Positions 54,301-62,164 of a DNA stretch of 64,000 nucleotides are shown here, piece after piece. A program made the position numbers and the translations under genes. The DNA is from Anopheles merus. Lineage: Eukaryota; Arthropoda; Insecta; Diptera; Culicidae. Numbering within the stretch: the first letter of the stretch is position 1; each line of letters opens with the position of its first letter. The stretch lies in the NCBI RefSeq assembly GCF_017562075.2, contig NC_054085.1, positions 28,873,656 to 28,937,655 on the forward strand, read 5' to 3'. Below the pieces are notes generated by a model, which saw only the letters and a program-made list of their open reading frames with translations, made no database searches and had not been told where the DNA came from.

Positions 54301-55395
54301 AAGATACGTTTTGCCAAACTACTTACATTCGCACGGCCCGTTTCCGCAAGCTCGCCGACCGCCTCTGCTGATAGCTGCGATATTTCACCTTCAGCTTCGG
54401 ACTGCCGGACGACTCGTCGCTGTCCTCGGTGGACCTGGCGTCGGCCCGCTGCTTCCGCCCCACTTTCGCCGGAGGCGTCCGCTCATCCTCCTCCTCCTCC
54501 TCCTCCTCCATCACATCCTCTTCCTCCTCCTCATCGTCCTCCTCTTCCTCCGCATCTTCCGGCACACTATCATCGTCCTCGTCGTCGTCCACTTCGTCCT
54601 CGTTGTCATCGTCACATGAAATTATTTCCACCTCGTCATCATCTTCCTCCTCCTCTTCCTCCTCTTCCGCATCCGAGGATGATTTACGGGCGGTAGCGGG
54701 AGGTGGAGGAGCTGTTGCCTTCGGTTCCGCCTTTACCACCACCGCCTGCCCCTCCTCGTCCGTGTACTCGTCGGTGCTAAGGGCGTCGTCCGGCTTGGAC
54801 GCGTCGTCATCAGAAGACTGGTGGCGATGGTGCGGCGCGTTGGCCGTTTCCTTCTCCTCCACGTACACCTCGTACTCTTCGTCCATCTCGTCGTACTCCT
54901 CCTCGTCCAGCTCTTCCTCCTCCACCAGCTCCCCCTCGTGCTCTTCCTCGTCGTCCACCGAGTACGTCTCCAGGTCGGGGGGGCTTTTCAGCGCATCCTC
55001 TTTGGTCCGGCCGGTGGACTTTTCCGGCGAGCTGTCCAGCTCCACGATCTGTTCCTCCGGCTCTCCGCCGTCTGCTGAGTCCCGATTTGTCTGGAAAGCG
55101 TTACAAAATGTGTGATGAAATTAGAACACAAATCCAACTGATGCACCGAGCCCTAACCTACCTTTGCCTCTTCTGTCCCACTTCGGTTGCTGCCCTCGGG
55201 AATTGCATTTTCTTTGCGCTCGGCATACAGCTTCTCTGTCTCCTCGGTACCCTCCACCTTCCGGCTGTCAGTGCAATCGGTTGACGCAACAGTCTCGACG
55301 GCAGCACACGCTTCCCCGTCCGCCGGCCGCTGCGGTCGACGGCTTTCCTCTTTTTCCGGCTGCTCTTCACTGACGGGAACGGTAGTCGTTTCCAT
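5163..55395 (-). CDS. Seven-exon gene for a 1,566-residue nuclear-type protein with a C-terminal MYND zinc finger
   Basis: The join, 5' to 3', is 55395-55162, 55090-54327, 10335-8064, 7975-7613, 6382-5570, 5493-5281 and 5204-5163. The coding length is 4,701 nt. Every junction is GT-AG and every phase agrees. ATG 55395 is the first ATG after an in-frame upstream stop. Residues 1-333 are acidic with long Glu/Asp runs. Residues 334-814 are Ser/Thr/Ala/Glu-rich and probably disordered. Residues 815-893 look helical or coiled-coil. A basic PRRGRRLK patch follows in exon 4, and exon 5 is Gln- and Ala-rich. Residues 1527-1564 form a complete MYND finger with C1527, C1530, C1539, C1542, C1548, C1552, H1560 and C1564. 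MYND fingers bind short proline-containing peptides in transcriptional corepressor partners, so a chromatin or transcription role is likely but inferred. I see no SAND, PHD, bromo or SET domain, so this is not an obvious DEAF1, ZMYND8/11 or SMYD member. I do not recognise the gene. The 44-kb intron is the weakest link. Confidence 0.8.
5205..5280 (-). other. MYND gene intron 6 (76 bp)
   Basis: Donor GTAATT and acceptor CTCATTTCAG. It splits the MYND finger between its sixth and seventh zinc ligands. Confidence 0.85.
5281..5493 (-). CDS. MYND gene exon 6, residues 1483-1553, most of the MYND finger
   Basis: An acidic start, DDEADDSADRLVIDEGDD, leads into CQGCKKQEAKFVCAGCGN and QWYCSRACQ. This gives the first six cysteines of a MYND finger with C-x2-C-x8-C-x2-C-x5-C-x3-C spacing. 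The donor GTAATT follows CAG. The last two zinc ligands come from exon 7. Confidence 0.9.
5494..5569 (-). other. MYND gene intron 5 (76 bp)
   Basis: Donor GTGCGT and acceptor TTATTGCAG. Reading through the donor gives a stop after about 11 codons. The weak donor hints at possible alternative or inefficient splicing, which would remove the MYND finger. Confidence 0.7.
5570..6382 (-). CDS. MYND gene exon 5, residues 1212-1482, Gln/Ala/Ser-rich
   Basis: The acceptor TTTCGCAG precedes TSRPSSNDSSQSSSN. The exon contains QQFFKDVLAQFAKMSQNEQN, Gln-rich runs, an Ala run of about 13 encoded near 5850-5885 and the end LREQQLYNL. The donor I chose is GTGCGT at 5564-5569, weaker than consensus but the only choice that keeps the downstream frame. 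The exon is 813 nt, phase 0. Gln/Ala-rich composition is common in insect transcription regulators. Confidence 0.82.
6505..7324. mobile_element. Non-autonomous fold-back DNA element (MITE-like), 820 bp
   Basis: The left end reads TGCAGTGCTGCAAAATGTCA and the right end, reverse-complemented, TGCAGTGCTGCAAAGTGTCA: one mismatch in 20. The element is flanked by direct copies of TATGTG (6499-6504 and 7325-7330), which look like a 6-bp target duplication. A second, inner pair of inverted repeats lies at 6807-6864 and 6990-7044, and further degenerate copies of the CAGTGCTGC motif occur inside. No transposase frame is present. I cannot assign a superfamily. Confidence 0.75.
6807..7044. repeat. Inner inverted repeat of the fold-back element
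   Basis: 6807-6864 and 6990-7044 match as inverted copies of about 55 bp with a few differences. Shared blocks include CTCAAACAGTTG and AATCACATGCTT. They are separated by about 125 bp, so transcribed RNA would form a long hairpin. Confidence 0.7.
7613..7975 (-). CDS. MYND gene exon 4, residues 1091-1211
   Basis: This 363-nt exon is phase 0 on both sides, with acceptor TTGCAG and donor GTATGT. It encodes a Gln run, then the striking block KDVSSIIADYRQKHPENV followed by PRRGRRLK, then Gly/Ser-rich sequence and the helix-like SVANRISELLAAAE. The RRGRR patch resembles an AT-hook or nuclear localisation signal. Because 363 is divisible by 3, the exon could be skipped without a frameshift. Confidence 0.88.
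7976..8063 (-). other. MYND gene intron 3 (88 bp)
   Basis: Donor GTAAGT at 8058-8063 and acceptor TTGCAG ending at 7976. It is a typical short insect intron in phase 0. Confidence 0.85.
8064..10335 (-). CDS. MYND gene exon 3, residues 333-1090, largest exon
   Basis: The acceptor follows a strong pyrimidine tract, TTTTATTTTTAG at 10336-10347. The donor GTAAGT is at 8058-8063. The first base completes the codon left open by exon 2 and the frame then runs for 757 codons. An internal ATG at the start of MHVMEDSDDAV, about 20 nt into the exon, could be the start of a shorter isoform using a different first exon. The exon is mostly low-complexity Ser/Thr/Ala/Glu. One ordered segment, about residues 815-893 (8650-8895), includes VSEYIETTANTSVDEIQ and KVKEEILLRLNRRKHVI and looks helical or coiled-coil; it may mediate oligomerisation. 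A Ser/Gly/His-rich region follows. Confidence 0.88.
10337..10789. other. Intronic or possible upstream regulatory stretch next to exon 3
   Basis: No frame or repeat is supported apart from a short CA run near 10545-10556. If exon 3 has its own promoter, this is where I would look, but I see no convincing core elements. Confidence 0.3.
10790..11180. repeat. Degenerate minisatellite of CTCCGGACGACTCCGA-type units that switches orientation
   Basis: Units around CTCCGACTCC and CTCCGGACGACTCCGA run forward at about 10800-10880. They are inverted (GTCGTCCGGAGTC type) at about 10905-11050 and forward again at about 11055-11180. The block can fold on itself. Open frames here on both strands are repeat artefacts. 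Confidence 0.8.
11181..17650. other. Intronic stretch, simple repeats only
   Basis: I see no gene. It contains CTG/CAG runs near 11910-11930 and 12615-12632, a CT tract at 13411-13430, CA runs near 14094-14111 and 16270-16295, a GC alternation near 15870, and homopolymer G tracts. Short open frames occur on all strands with no sign of coding. Confidence 0.5.
13411..13430. repeat. CT microsatellite
   Basis: Ten CT units, with further imperfect units to the left; GAGA on the minus strand. Confidence 0.9.
17655..18260. repeat. Diverged tandem duplication, unit about 325 bp
   Basis: Two related copies start with CTCATAATATCCTAGG (about 17670) and CCCATAATATCCTAGG (about 17992). Later matching blocks, in the same order, include GGACACGG.ACCTA, CATACGAATCTCGTAC versus CATACTACTCTCGTAC, and ACCTCTGCC. 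Similarity is patchy, so the duplication is old. Its origin is unknown. Confidence 0.6.
18261..23599. other. Intronic stretch, simple repeats only
   Basis: An AT-rich part (18400-18900) is followed by GC-richer sequence. Simple repeats include CA/GC near 20039-20062, a CT tract at 20671-20703 and CTG runs near 22960-22980. No supported gene. Confidence 0.5.
20671..20703. repeat. CT microsatellite, about 16 units
   Basis: An uninterrupted CT tract, one of the longest pure dinucleotide runs in the window. Confidence 0.9.
23600..23866. mobile_element. MITE-like element, family member A
   Basis: The left end GGGGTTTCCAAGTCACTTT and the reverse complement of the right end, GGGATTCCGAGTTATTTT, are imperfect terminal inverted repeats. 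A second, inner inverted pair involves TTTAATTTCCTCAG near 23700 and GCTGAAGAAATT near 23805. A related copy lies at about 50958-51460. It has no coding capacity. Superfamily unknown. Confidence 0.5.
24028..24221. mobile_element. Short hAT-like MITE, about 194 bp
   Basis: The ends read GCAGGGTGACCAGAATTACC and, reverse-complemented, TCCTGGTGACCAGATGTTTT, with matching GTCGATAGT/GTCCGATAGT further in. The flanks TGACAATT and TGATAATG look like a diverged 8-bp target duplication, the size expected for hAT elements. CAGGGTGACCAG is a common hAT/MITE terminus. No transposase. Confidence 0.6.
24222..33444. other. Intronic stretch without a supported gene
   Basis: It contains CA near 25755-25778, a 21-base A run at 25889-25909, a 14-base C run at 30098-30111 and CA near 30926-30955. 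A 13-bp inverted pair, TTATCCCAAGGTG near 28338 and CACCTTGGGATAA near 28558, may mark another decayed element. A 19-bp direct repeat, AATCGCTTACAACTAAAAC, lies near 28760-28815. Confidence 0.5.
33445..33592 (+). mobile_element. Probable degenerate tRNA-derived SINE (3' part)
   Basis: Blocks resembling the ends of mosquito SINEs occur in order: GGGTTTGAATATCTGG, GGCTATGTGGTA, AATAAATCT, then GGCATGACCACGTAGG and TTGTTACGC with an AAAAAGAAGA tail. Recognition rests on memory of the general family pattern and not on an alignment. Confidence 0.45.
33593..39654. other. Intronic stretch without a supported gene
   Basis: It contains a CT-rich tract near 34014-34040, G runs at 34807-34820 (14) and 35755-35770 (16), and GT near 35960-35978. 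AT-rich sequence dominates 36320-37140. Confidence 0.5.
39655..39970. repeat. Diverged tandem duplication, unit about 158 bp
   Basis: GGAATAGTACCAAGTCTTTG at about 39660 and GGAATACTACAAAGTTCTTA at about 39818 begin two copies. Each continues with AAAAATAGAC, TAATTGTATTAAG-like and TTCAAGTCTT-like blocks and ends near CCAATTAAATG/CCAATGAAATG. AT-rich; origin unknown. Confidence 0.6.
39971..44099. other. Intronic stretch, with one exon-like island
   Basis: Mostly featureless apart from GTT runs near 40508-40524 and a CA run near 42860. A GC-rich island around 43080-43370 carries an exon-like minus-strand frame listed separately. Confidence 0.4.
43148..43349 (-). other. Possible cryptic or alternative exon with codon-biased sequence
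   Basis: The minus strand reads NKSTCPNCELGSAFGNCVKK and onward with strongly G/C-ending codons in an otherwise poorer region, after an AG at 43350-43351. That acceptor would keep the phase left by exon 2 of the MYND gene. No good donor is visible and the frame ends at 43148. The polypyrimidine tract is weak. It could also be chance. Confidence 0.15.
44100..44900. repeat. 18-bp minisatellite, about 44 units
   Basis: The consensus unit is ACCGAACCTACCGTTCCG with variants. The period is divisible by 3, so both strands stay open: the plus strand reads Thr-Glu-Pro-Thr-Val-Pro and the minus strand Arg-Phe-Gly-Arg-Asn-Gly repeats. I treat these frames as artefacts because no splice sites or other coding context surround them. 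Confidence 0.92.
44901..50957. other. Intronic stretch, simple repeats only
   Basis: It contains a short hairpin near 45005-45030, two perfect 19-bp direct repeats at 47427-47445 and 47458-47476, a long GT tract at 48273-48310, and CAG runs near 49387-49405 and 49508-49529. No supported gene. Confidence 0.5.
48273..48310. repeat. GT microsatellite, 19 units
   Basis: A pure GT tract, the longest dinucleotide run in the window and likely polymorphic. Confidence 0.95.
50958..51460. mobile_element. MITE-like element, family member B
   Basis: The left end GGTTTTCCAACTCACTTTCG matches the left end of the element at 23600. An inner inverted pair joins GAAAATCATGCTGAAGAAAT (about 51124) with ATTTCTTCAGCATGATTCTC (about 51425), the same sequence seen inside member A. 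The right terminus is not clear. No coding capacity. Confidence 0.45.
51461..53971. other. Intronic stretch without a supported gene
   Basis: It contains CTG/CAG runs near 52160-52175 and 52463-52483 and AT-rich sequence from 53060 onward. Nothing else recognised. Confidence 0.5.
53972..54216. mobile_element. pogo/Tigger-like MITE, about 245 bp
   Basis: The left end CAGTGCACGCTCGGTAATTC is preceded by TA. The right end, reverse-complemented, reads GTACACGCTCGGTAATCCGC. The shared TIR is CACGCTCGGTAATYCGCACTT-like. CAGT termini at TA fit pogo-type Tc1/mariner elements. The right extreme is worn. It sits about 105 bp from the exon 2 donor. Confidence 0.6.
54321..54326 (-). promoter_or_regulatory. 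Splice donor of the 44-kb intron 2
   Basis: GTAAGT, a full consensus donor, interrupts the acidic exon after two bases of a codon. The open frame stops at the next codon (TAA formed inside the donor), so splicing is required to extend the protein. Confidence 0.8.
54327..55090 (-). CDS. MYND gene exon 2, residues 79-333, highly acidic
   Basis: The acceptor CTTTCCAG lies at 55091-55098 and the donor GTAAGT at 54321-54326. The exon continues exon 1 in frame across a 71-bp intron and ends after two bases of a codon. It encodes dense Glu/Asp tracts, such as the run between about 54480 and 54560, and closes with the basic segment KVKYRSYQQRRSASLRKRAV. Acidic tracts beside a basic patch are typical of histone- or chromatin-associated proteins, but that is only suggestive. 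The opposite strand carries a Ser-rich shadow frame. Confidence 0.8.
55162..55395 (-). CDS. MYND gene exon 1 (coding part), residues 1-78
   Basis: The exon starts at ATG 55395 (METTTVPVSEEQPEKEESRR) and ends in GAG GCA AAG before a GTAGGT donor, phase 0. A GTG six bases upstream lies in the same frame, but ATG is the natural start. The segment is Glu/Thr-rich and has no domain. No acceptor is obvious just upstream, so the 5' UTR may continue directly to the right. Confidence 0.75.
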
Positions 55396-56681
55396 CGTCA
55401 CAGTTTCAGGAGGAAAGTAGGCGATGGTGGGACAGCAAATCCTTTCCCGCGTGGTATGCTCTTCCGACGAATCAGCCGTATCAAATCAAGCCCCCTTTAC
55501 CTTGCAGCCTGTGTAACACACGGCTTGCCCTTGCCACACACACTACCGCAAAACTGCAATCGATGCAGATTTTTCCTATTTTTCCTGCCGTTTCGTTACC
55601 ACCCCTGCCACACCGCTTCACAATCGCTGCTGCCCCTTGCTCCCAGCTGCTGGGCCACACACAGCTATCGCCCGGTTTTTGCACTCCCTTTTGCCGATAA
55701 GCCGATAAACCTTTGCACACAAACACATGTACACAGCCCCACACAGGCGCCCGCCTGCCCTGCGAAATGATCAACCAAGCAGCACTATTTGTTCCCGCAA
55801 CCGTGCTAGAAAATTGCCAAAAATGCACCAAGCATCTACAACAACAACAGCAGCAAAACAAGGACCGAACCGAGCGTGTGCGGTAAAACAGGTGCGGACG
55901 AAAAGCGCGGAGGGAAAACCGATAATTTACAACGAATCTCACTACTACCCGAGTGGAGGGACGGTTCGAGCGAGGCCGGATGGTTTCCCCCGACACACCA
56001 CCAACTCACCCACCGTGGATGTCACTTCCGAGCAGTTCGTACCGTAAAACGAAAACCGAAACAAAACTGCGGCCGAATGCGCGAATAATCACCAAACTCC
56101 CGGTAAAATACGCGTTCGCGACATCAAAAGCACCACATCCGTTCCGCGTACGGTGGTTTTTTTGCTTTCTTTCTTTCACTTGCCCTTTTGTTTTGTGCAG
56201 CTTTTTGCGCGAATGCGTATGTGTGTGTGTGTGTGGGAGCGCTTTTCTGTCAATAGAAGCTTGACATGCCGAAACAGGGTTCGCTCAAGCCGGCTTGAAA
56301 GAATGCAAACGGCACGATTGCCACGTTTTATTCTATATTTTTTCAACATAGTGTTCAGAAAATCTTTTCAATTTGTTAATATAATTTTTTAAATTTTTTT
56401 GGGGTGTTTGTTCAAAAATTTTAAAGTGAAAACGCATTAAAATTGAAACAAAAGGCACATCATTGAACGGATTCGCCGAATGTAAACGTGTTTTGACCCG
56501 TACAACATGGCGAGGGTTTTTGACGTTCGAGTATCGCTGCATCTCGCTCATTTTCTCTACCCTTCCTTTCGTGCTCGTTTTGAGGAGAACTTCTGTGCCC
56601 TCTACCCTTCTCCCACTTCACACCAAACACTTCGTGCACGGTTGTCCATATGCCTGGTGACAATTTACGCGCATCACATAT

Positions 56682-56699
56682 CGAGATATGTATATCTCG
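56682..56699. repeat. Short near-perfect palindrome
   Basis: CGAGATATGTATATCTCG has 8-bp inverted arms around a 2-bp centre. It could be a dimeric protein site or chance. Confidence 0.4.
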
Positions 56700-56854
56700 C
56701 TCGTTGTGTCATGCCATCTCTTTAGCGCAAAAAAATGAATGCGTGAAAAAACGTAAACAAAATTTGGTGATTGACTAAATATAATGGGCGCAATTTTGTT
56801 CAATTATTTGCATTGAAATCGATTTCAGTTTAGACTTTTATCCGCTCCCGAGCT

Positions 56855-56878
56855 GCTCGGATAATCGACGTTCTACTG
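56855..56878 (-). mobile_element. Lone pogo/Tigger-type terminal repeat
   Basis: Read on the minus strand it begins CAGTAGAACGTCGATTATCC after TA, a typical pogo-type terminus. No partner end was found nearby, so it is a solo end or a badly decayed element. Confidence 0.4.
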
Positions 56879-57769
56879 TACTTACAAAAAGCGTCGCCAG
56901 CGAGGGAAATACGCACCGATATGGAGGTTTTGGCGAGTTTGCGAAATCCGGTTTTTGGCTGCAAAAAGATACTCGTGCATTCGATTCCTAGTTACGCGTT
57001 TCACTCATAGATGTCGCTAAACGACGGTCGCGCACGTGGTTCAGTAGTTTCGAAAGAAACGTTAAAATGTTATTGCCGTGGAATTGTGTGAATGTGTGAT
57101 CAAATCTCTTGCGAATTCGATTCTTTTAAATTCTTTATGCATATATGATGGTTACAAACATTTTAATAAAAAAGCAAATATTATTCAATGTGCAATGTGT
57201 TGGATGCAGTCAATGCTTATAAAATAAAGCAAAACAATCACCTTTTTATTTCTATTTAATCTCTTCTTTCGGTCACAAAAAGTACAGAAACATTGAAAAA
57301 GAGCCAATCCATTCCCAGAAGTTTATGCAAAATTAATTAAGCGCTGTCCACTCCGAGGCGCAAGGTTGACGGTGGACTAAATTAAAGCCATTTCCCTTGG
57401 CCGGGGCCGTGGCCGCATGCTACCATTCACATACCGATACGTGGCCGGGGTGAACGACCTATTGAACAATTCGATTTCGAGGTGGCCTTCGGTGTGGTAA
57501 TAAGGGCGAACGCAGCTTACGGCACCGTTCAATTGACACAGTTTCTTGCGCGAGTTGCAGTGAATTAATTGAGCCCGACTAAGGTAATCCACTCCCGCGT
57601 AGCAAAATGAGCGAAGAAATGATTAGAGAATCGTTGAACTCGCTCTGTTTGCTCGCTGTTTGCTACTTATTGCGCAATGTTAAGAAAATTGTCACCTTTA
57701 ACTGTAATTTTCGGCATAATAAAACCATGAAACTCATTCTAAAACACACTGTTGCTTGGTATATTTTCA

Positions 57770-60700
57770 TTTCCATGTGTTTGTTTTTTTTTATTCGAAA
57801 GAATTATACTGTTCATCGCGCTCTCTCTCTTTATCTCTGTATTTGTTTAATATTCAGTTTGTTTTATTCTACCCCCTGCTCACTACCTACGACGACTGAC
57901 GTCAGTGGCGTTAAAGCCTTTATATGTTTGTCTGCATTATTTCTAGATCTCTCGCTCTCCTTATCGCACATGGCAGGCGACCAGGGGCAACTAATGGCCA
58001 TAGTGTAATAGTAAATGTTTCCCCCCTTTCATTTGTTTCACTCCCGCGCTAATATGATACCTGTTTTCTGTTTGTTTTGTTCCGTTTTACCCTTTTCTTC
58101 CTTAATGTTTGATGTCTAGTGTGGATTTTTTTGTTTTATTTTTTCTTGGGAAATGGTTTTGTTTTATTAACACTTTACTGATTTGGTTTTACTTTTAATT
58201 TGTTGGTTTCTTTTTCTTCTAGTTTCTTGTGTACTATCAAAAGACTTTTAGCTTCTCTAATACCTCCAAGTATGTGGTTTTGCTTTTGATTTGCAATCCT
58301 AATTAGTTTGGTATGATGATTTTGACGTAGTCGTTGCTGATTAGATGATTTGTGTTGGTTGTTTCGAGCGGTTGTTGTGATTATGCTTTGGAACACCTTT
58401 TCTCATTGATACATTTTCACTTAACGGGTGTCGGTTTTAATTTACTTCTTTTTAACTGATGTTCTTTTTCTTTGCAAACTTATTGCGGAAGGTACTCATG
58501 AGAGGAATTTCCATTGGCTACGATTTTATTTTTAAGAAATTGAAACTAAAATTAAACTTCAAAATTCCACAAACAAAAAACCAACCAAATGGCTCCAAAA
58601 CAGAGCGTGTCATCGTTCTTTTCATCCTTCAATTCCAGCCTAGGACACACAGAGCTAAGGGGGTCCAATAGATTCTTTCAATCGATTCAACCCAGCCAGC
58701 GATCCCAACGATCCAGGACGGGTAGTGGTGGTTGGCGGCGGACTGGCAGACTCACTCGTGCTCGAGCTGTCGAGCACACTTAAACCAAATTTCTTTACCA
58801 TTTGCTGAGACACGAATGACTTTCTCTCGCTACATTCGTTTTAACTTCCATTACACGTTGTGGGTACATGTGATTTTATTCGGGTGTTTTGTTTCCGTTT
58901 TATTCTGCCATCAAATATCTGCGGGCCCCATCGGCAGGCCATGGGGACAGCAGTGGGGAGTGGGATGCGTTTGTGTGTGATGGGTCAGGATATTACACAG
59001 TTACAACTATACACATGGATTATTTTATTTTCGTACTTCAGGGAGAGACACTTCCATATATCGCCATCTGCCCCTGCCCTTGTGGTATGGGTTTTCCCTT
59101 CTTTCTTTGCTTCTGTGTTGGTTGTTTTCGTTTACTTAACATTTCTTTTTCTCCACCTTTTCTCTTGCGCTAGTATTACGTTTTCTTTTCTTATTACAGC
59201 TTACATTATACACAAGTAACATAGGGACACACCACCGTCACACTCCTTCCCCCCCCCCCCCCCTCTTCTTCTTTCGCTTGATTGCTTACAGCTTTCATGG
59301 AGCTTTCGGTAGCCTTTTGCTGTTCTAGTGTGTGGGTTTTTCTTCCCCCCATTTTAAAGGGACACAATTCCATTCTCTTCCGCGCAAACCCATTCTTCTA
59401 AAACAAAGGATTACATACGCTCACACTATTGGCTATATATTAATCCGTTTTGCGTCAGTTTAGTTGCTTTACAAGACTTGAAAGTCATGCTTTGCTGAGC
59501 GCAATGCCCCCGAAACCCGAGGCGAAGAGGGCGAAAAATCGAACACCATCGAAGGAGCCTCTTTCTTTAGCCTTGGTGTGTGTGTGTGTGTGTCCATTAG
59601 ATTGTTTAATTATATAAATAAATATGTTTTTTACATCACAGTTCGTTAAAATTAAAAACAAATTGTTATACTCACACGACCACAACGTCACTGTCCTTAC
59701 ACCTTTGCCTGTCCACTTCGCTGTGACCTTCTTCTACTTTCTACGCCCTTTAATTTTTGGTAGTCCGTACTACACACACACACACATACATACTTGACAT
59801 ACACACATACACGCACACACACGCGCGCTACACATACATACAGTGATACAGGCCTATCGGGAGCACGCATACACGCACGCACGCACACACAGAGATGGAC
59901 ATCATGGCGAACTCGTTAGCTAGGGCGAATGGTGTATTTGTGTATGTGTGTGAGCGCGTGGTAGTTGCATGTGTATCTATTGTCCCTTTCTTATCCTTCT
60001 TTCTGCTTTTGCTTTAAAAAAAAACAAAACATACACAAAACATTACTTGTGGACTTTAACTTTTCATCTTTTTTCATTCCTAACGCTCTCTGTTACTACT
60101 GCTTCGCTCGGTCTTCTTTAGTAGATTTAGGTTTTCTGGTGTAGTTTCATTCTCCGTTTCTGCTATCCCCTCTTTTCGTGTAGTTGGTTTTTGCTTTTTA
60201 AAATTTCACTTTAACTACGGCTAATTTCACTAGAAACAGGTTTAGATTTTATCTTTCTCGCACACTTCTCTTCTTGTGTGTGTGTTGCATTAGCAGTTTA
60301 CACCCTTTCCTTTGCAGAATGTATCGTACACCTTTTCTTTCACCTTTTCATGGTCTCTCTCTTACGGTCTCTTTTATCTGTCTAGCGATAAATAACCACT
60401 ACCACCAATGGCCCAACACGTTTCAGTCTAATGAAAATGTAATAACAAGCTTAGGTAAGCGATAAAGACGATAAACTTATTGGAAATCTAGTTCGAGCGC
60501 GGGACCAGCACCGCAAGCCCGGTCAACCGAAGCGCATTGTAGTATAATTCCTTCCTGTGTGCATGTAGGAAATCAGGGATCAGTTTTGTTAAGAGCTCTA
60601 TAATGTTATAATAGTTTCGGTGTGTCTGTGTGTGTGTTACACGTAATCCCTTTAAAGTAGTTAACGAACTATAATTTATAATGGGAAAAAGTAGTAAACG

Positions 60701-62164
60701 ATATAACATAGGAAAGAAAGGGCTCTTTAGTTTCATAAACCTGCCGTGTCTGAGCTGGCTGTACACTTTTCCATTTTTTCTTCCATTTTTTCCCCTCCCA
60801 AGCGCTGTTTTCCACGAAAAGTGAGACACTTTGCTGATGTTTTCCGGAAAGGAACGGCCGTCCTTGGTTTGCTACCTTTGTTTAACCGAATATTTACAAA
60901 CGCCATTACTATTTGGTCTATCTGTTTTGCGTCCAACCACGACTAGTCACCTGTTTGTTGATAAGTACCCACGATTTCCATGCTCTTTTTCCGCTTTCTC
61001 CCATCTTGTTTTGGCCTATACACATCGGGGTTATACGTTTGTTGTGTTTAGCTCGAACTTATTTTCTCATTCTGTTTGCTTCTCGATTTCTGTCTTGTTT
61101 TTTCCCGTTTGTATTATTATTTGTTCTGCTTTGCTTCTTTTGCTAACGCTTTCGATTACACTGTCTTTGACAAAATTCGTAGTGTTCATTACAGTGCTGT
61201 GCTGTTTCGTGTTTGCTTTTCCTTTTTTTTTCTCTCTCTCTCTAGTACACACAAACACACACATTCACATACACATGTCTTGCTTCTAGTTTCTTATTAT
61301 CAAGTGTTTAATTTTTGTTATGAGTTTTTTTCTTCTTTTTGCGAAATTCGAATGTGACATTTTCACATGTAAATTTGACCTAAAATTTTCTTCTAACAAT
61401 GTTTTTCTTTTTTGTTTGTTTGTTTGCGTGTGTGTATTTGCTTAATGAATGGAAGGGAGAAGCAAAGAAACTTCTCCATTTTACTTTCTCTGTCTGTTTG
61501 CTAGTGTTTTTTTTTGATGTTTATATTAATTTTCGTTCACTAATTACATTACAGAGTAATACAAACACGATCTGTACTACAACTTTGTCGCTTTTGGACT
61601 TACTTAAATGTACATTTCTTTGTGTGTTTGTTTCGCTTCGTTCTGCTTCTTTTACCGTTTTTTGGGTAACACTTTTTCTCTGTTCTCTTTTCTATTTACA
61701 TTACCCGATGCACGGTTATATGTACAGCTCACTGTAGTAGTACAAATAGTAGTAGTAGTAGTTAGGACTGAATTTTGGCGCAATTGGATGTTTTCAATAT
61801 TTCTTCGTCCTTCAGCATATGGTCGTCAACGGGGTAAAACGTTTACTATTATTTTTTACACTTTTTTTGCTAATTTTGATTTTTTTTCTTTTCACTTTTT
61901 TCTTCTCCTTCTTCTCTCCACTGTTTTCCTCTTGTGATTGTTTGTTGGTATACAAATTTGCTCTCTTTTGTCGTGAAGCGTACAACAAACACCATCAGCA
62001 ACAGTTTCAGTTTGCACAGCTTTCATGAAAAGCCTTCTGGACATAACACGCCTCGCCTGCAACCATCATCAGTTCCATTTGTTGGGAGTTTATACAGAAA
62101 ATAGAAACGATTCCTCCAGGGTGAAATAAAAAAAGCGATTCGATAGCAATTTGATGCAGCGTCA
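57770..62164 (-). other. Probable long 3' UTR of a second minus-strand gene
   Basis: The stretch is strongly T-rich on the plus strand (A-rich on the minus), with CA/GT repeats near 59576-59594 and 59770-59825 and a C run near 59249-59263. A minus-strand AATAAA at 57790-57795 could end the transcript. Composition changes sharply near 57720. No coding frame is supported. Inference from composition only. Confidence 0.35.

Larger units (their letters stand above)
10336..54326 (-). other. MYND gene intron 2, about 44 kb
   Basis: The donor GTAAGT (54321-54326) and the acceptor (10336-10337, after a T-rich tract) are both strong. The join leaves the reading frame intact: two bases from exon 2 and one from exon 3. 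No nested gene is supported. A shorter transcript starting near exon 3 is an alternative to the full join. Contents are listed piece by piece. Confidence 0.65.
55396..57769. other. Region upstream of the MYND gene: 5' UTR and presumed promoter
   Basis: No coding frame is supported. It lies between the MYND gene start and the apparent end of the next minus-strand transcript, so it should hold the promoter. It contains a GT run near 56218-56235, an 18-bp near-palindrome at 56682-56699 and a lone pogo-type end at 56855-56878. No TATA box or initiator is convincing by eye. Confidence 0.4.

Noticed and set aside
54429..55115. 228-codon Ser-rich plus-strand frame
   Set aside because: It is the complement of the Glu/Asp tracts of exon 2 and reads as poly-Ser because GAG/GAA codons are reversed.
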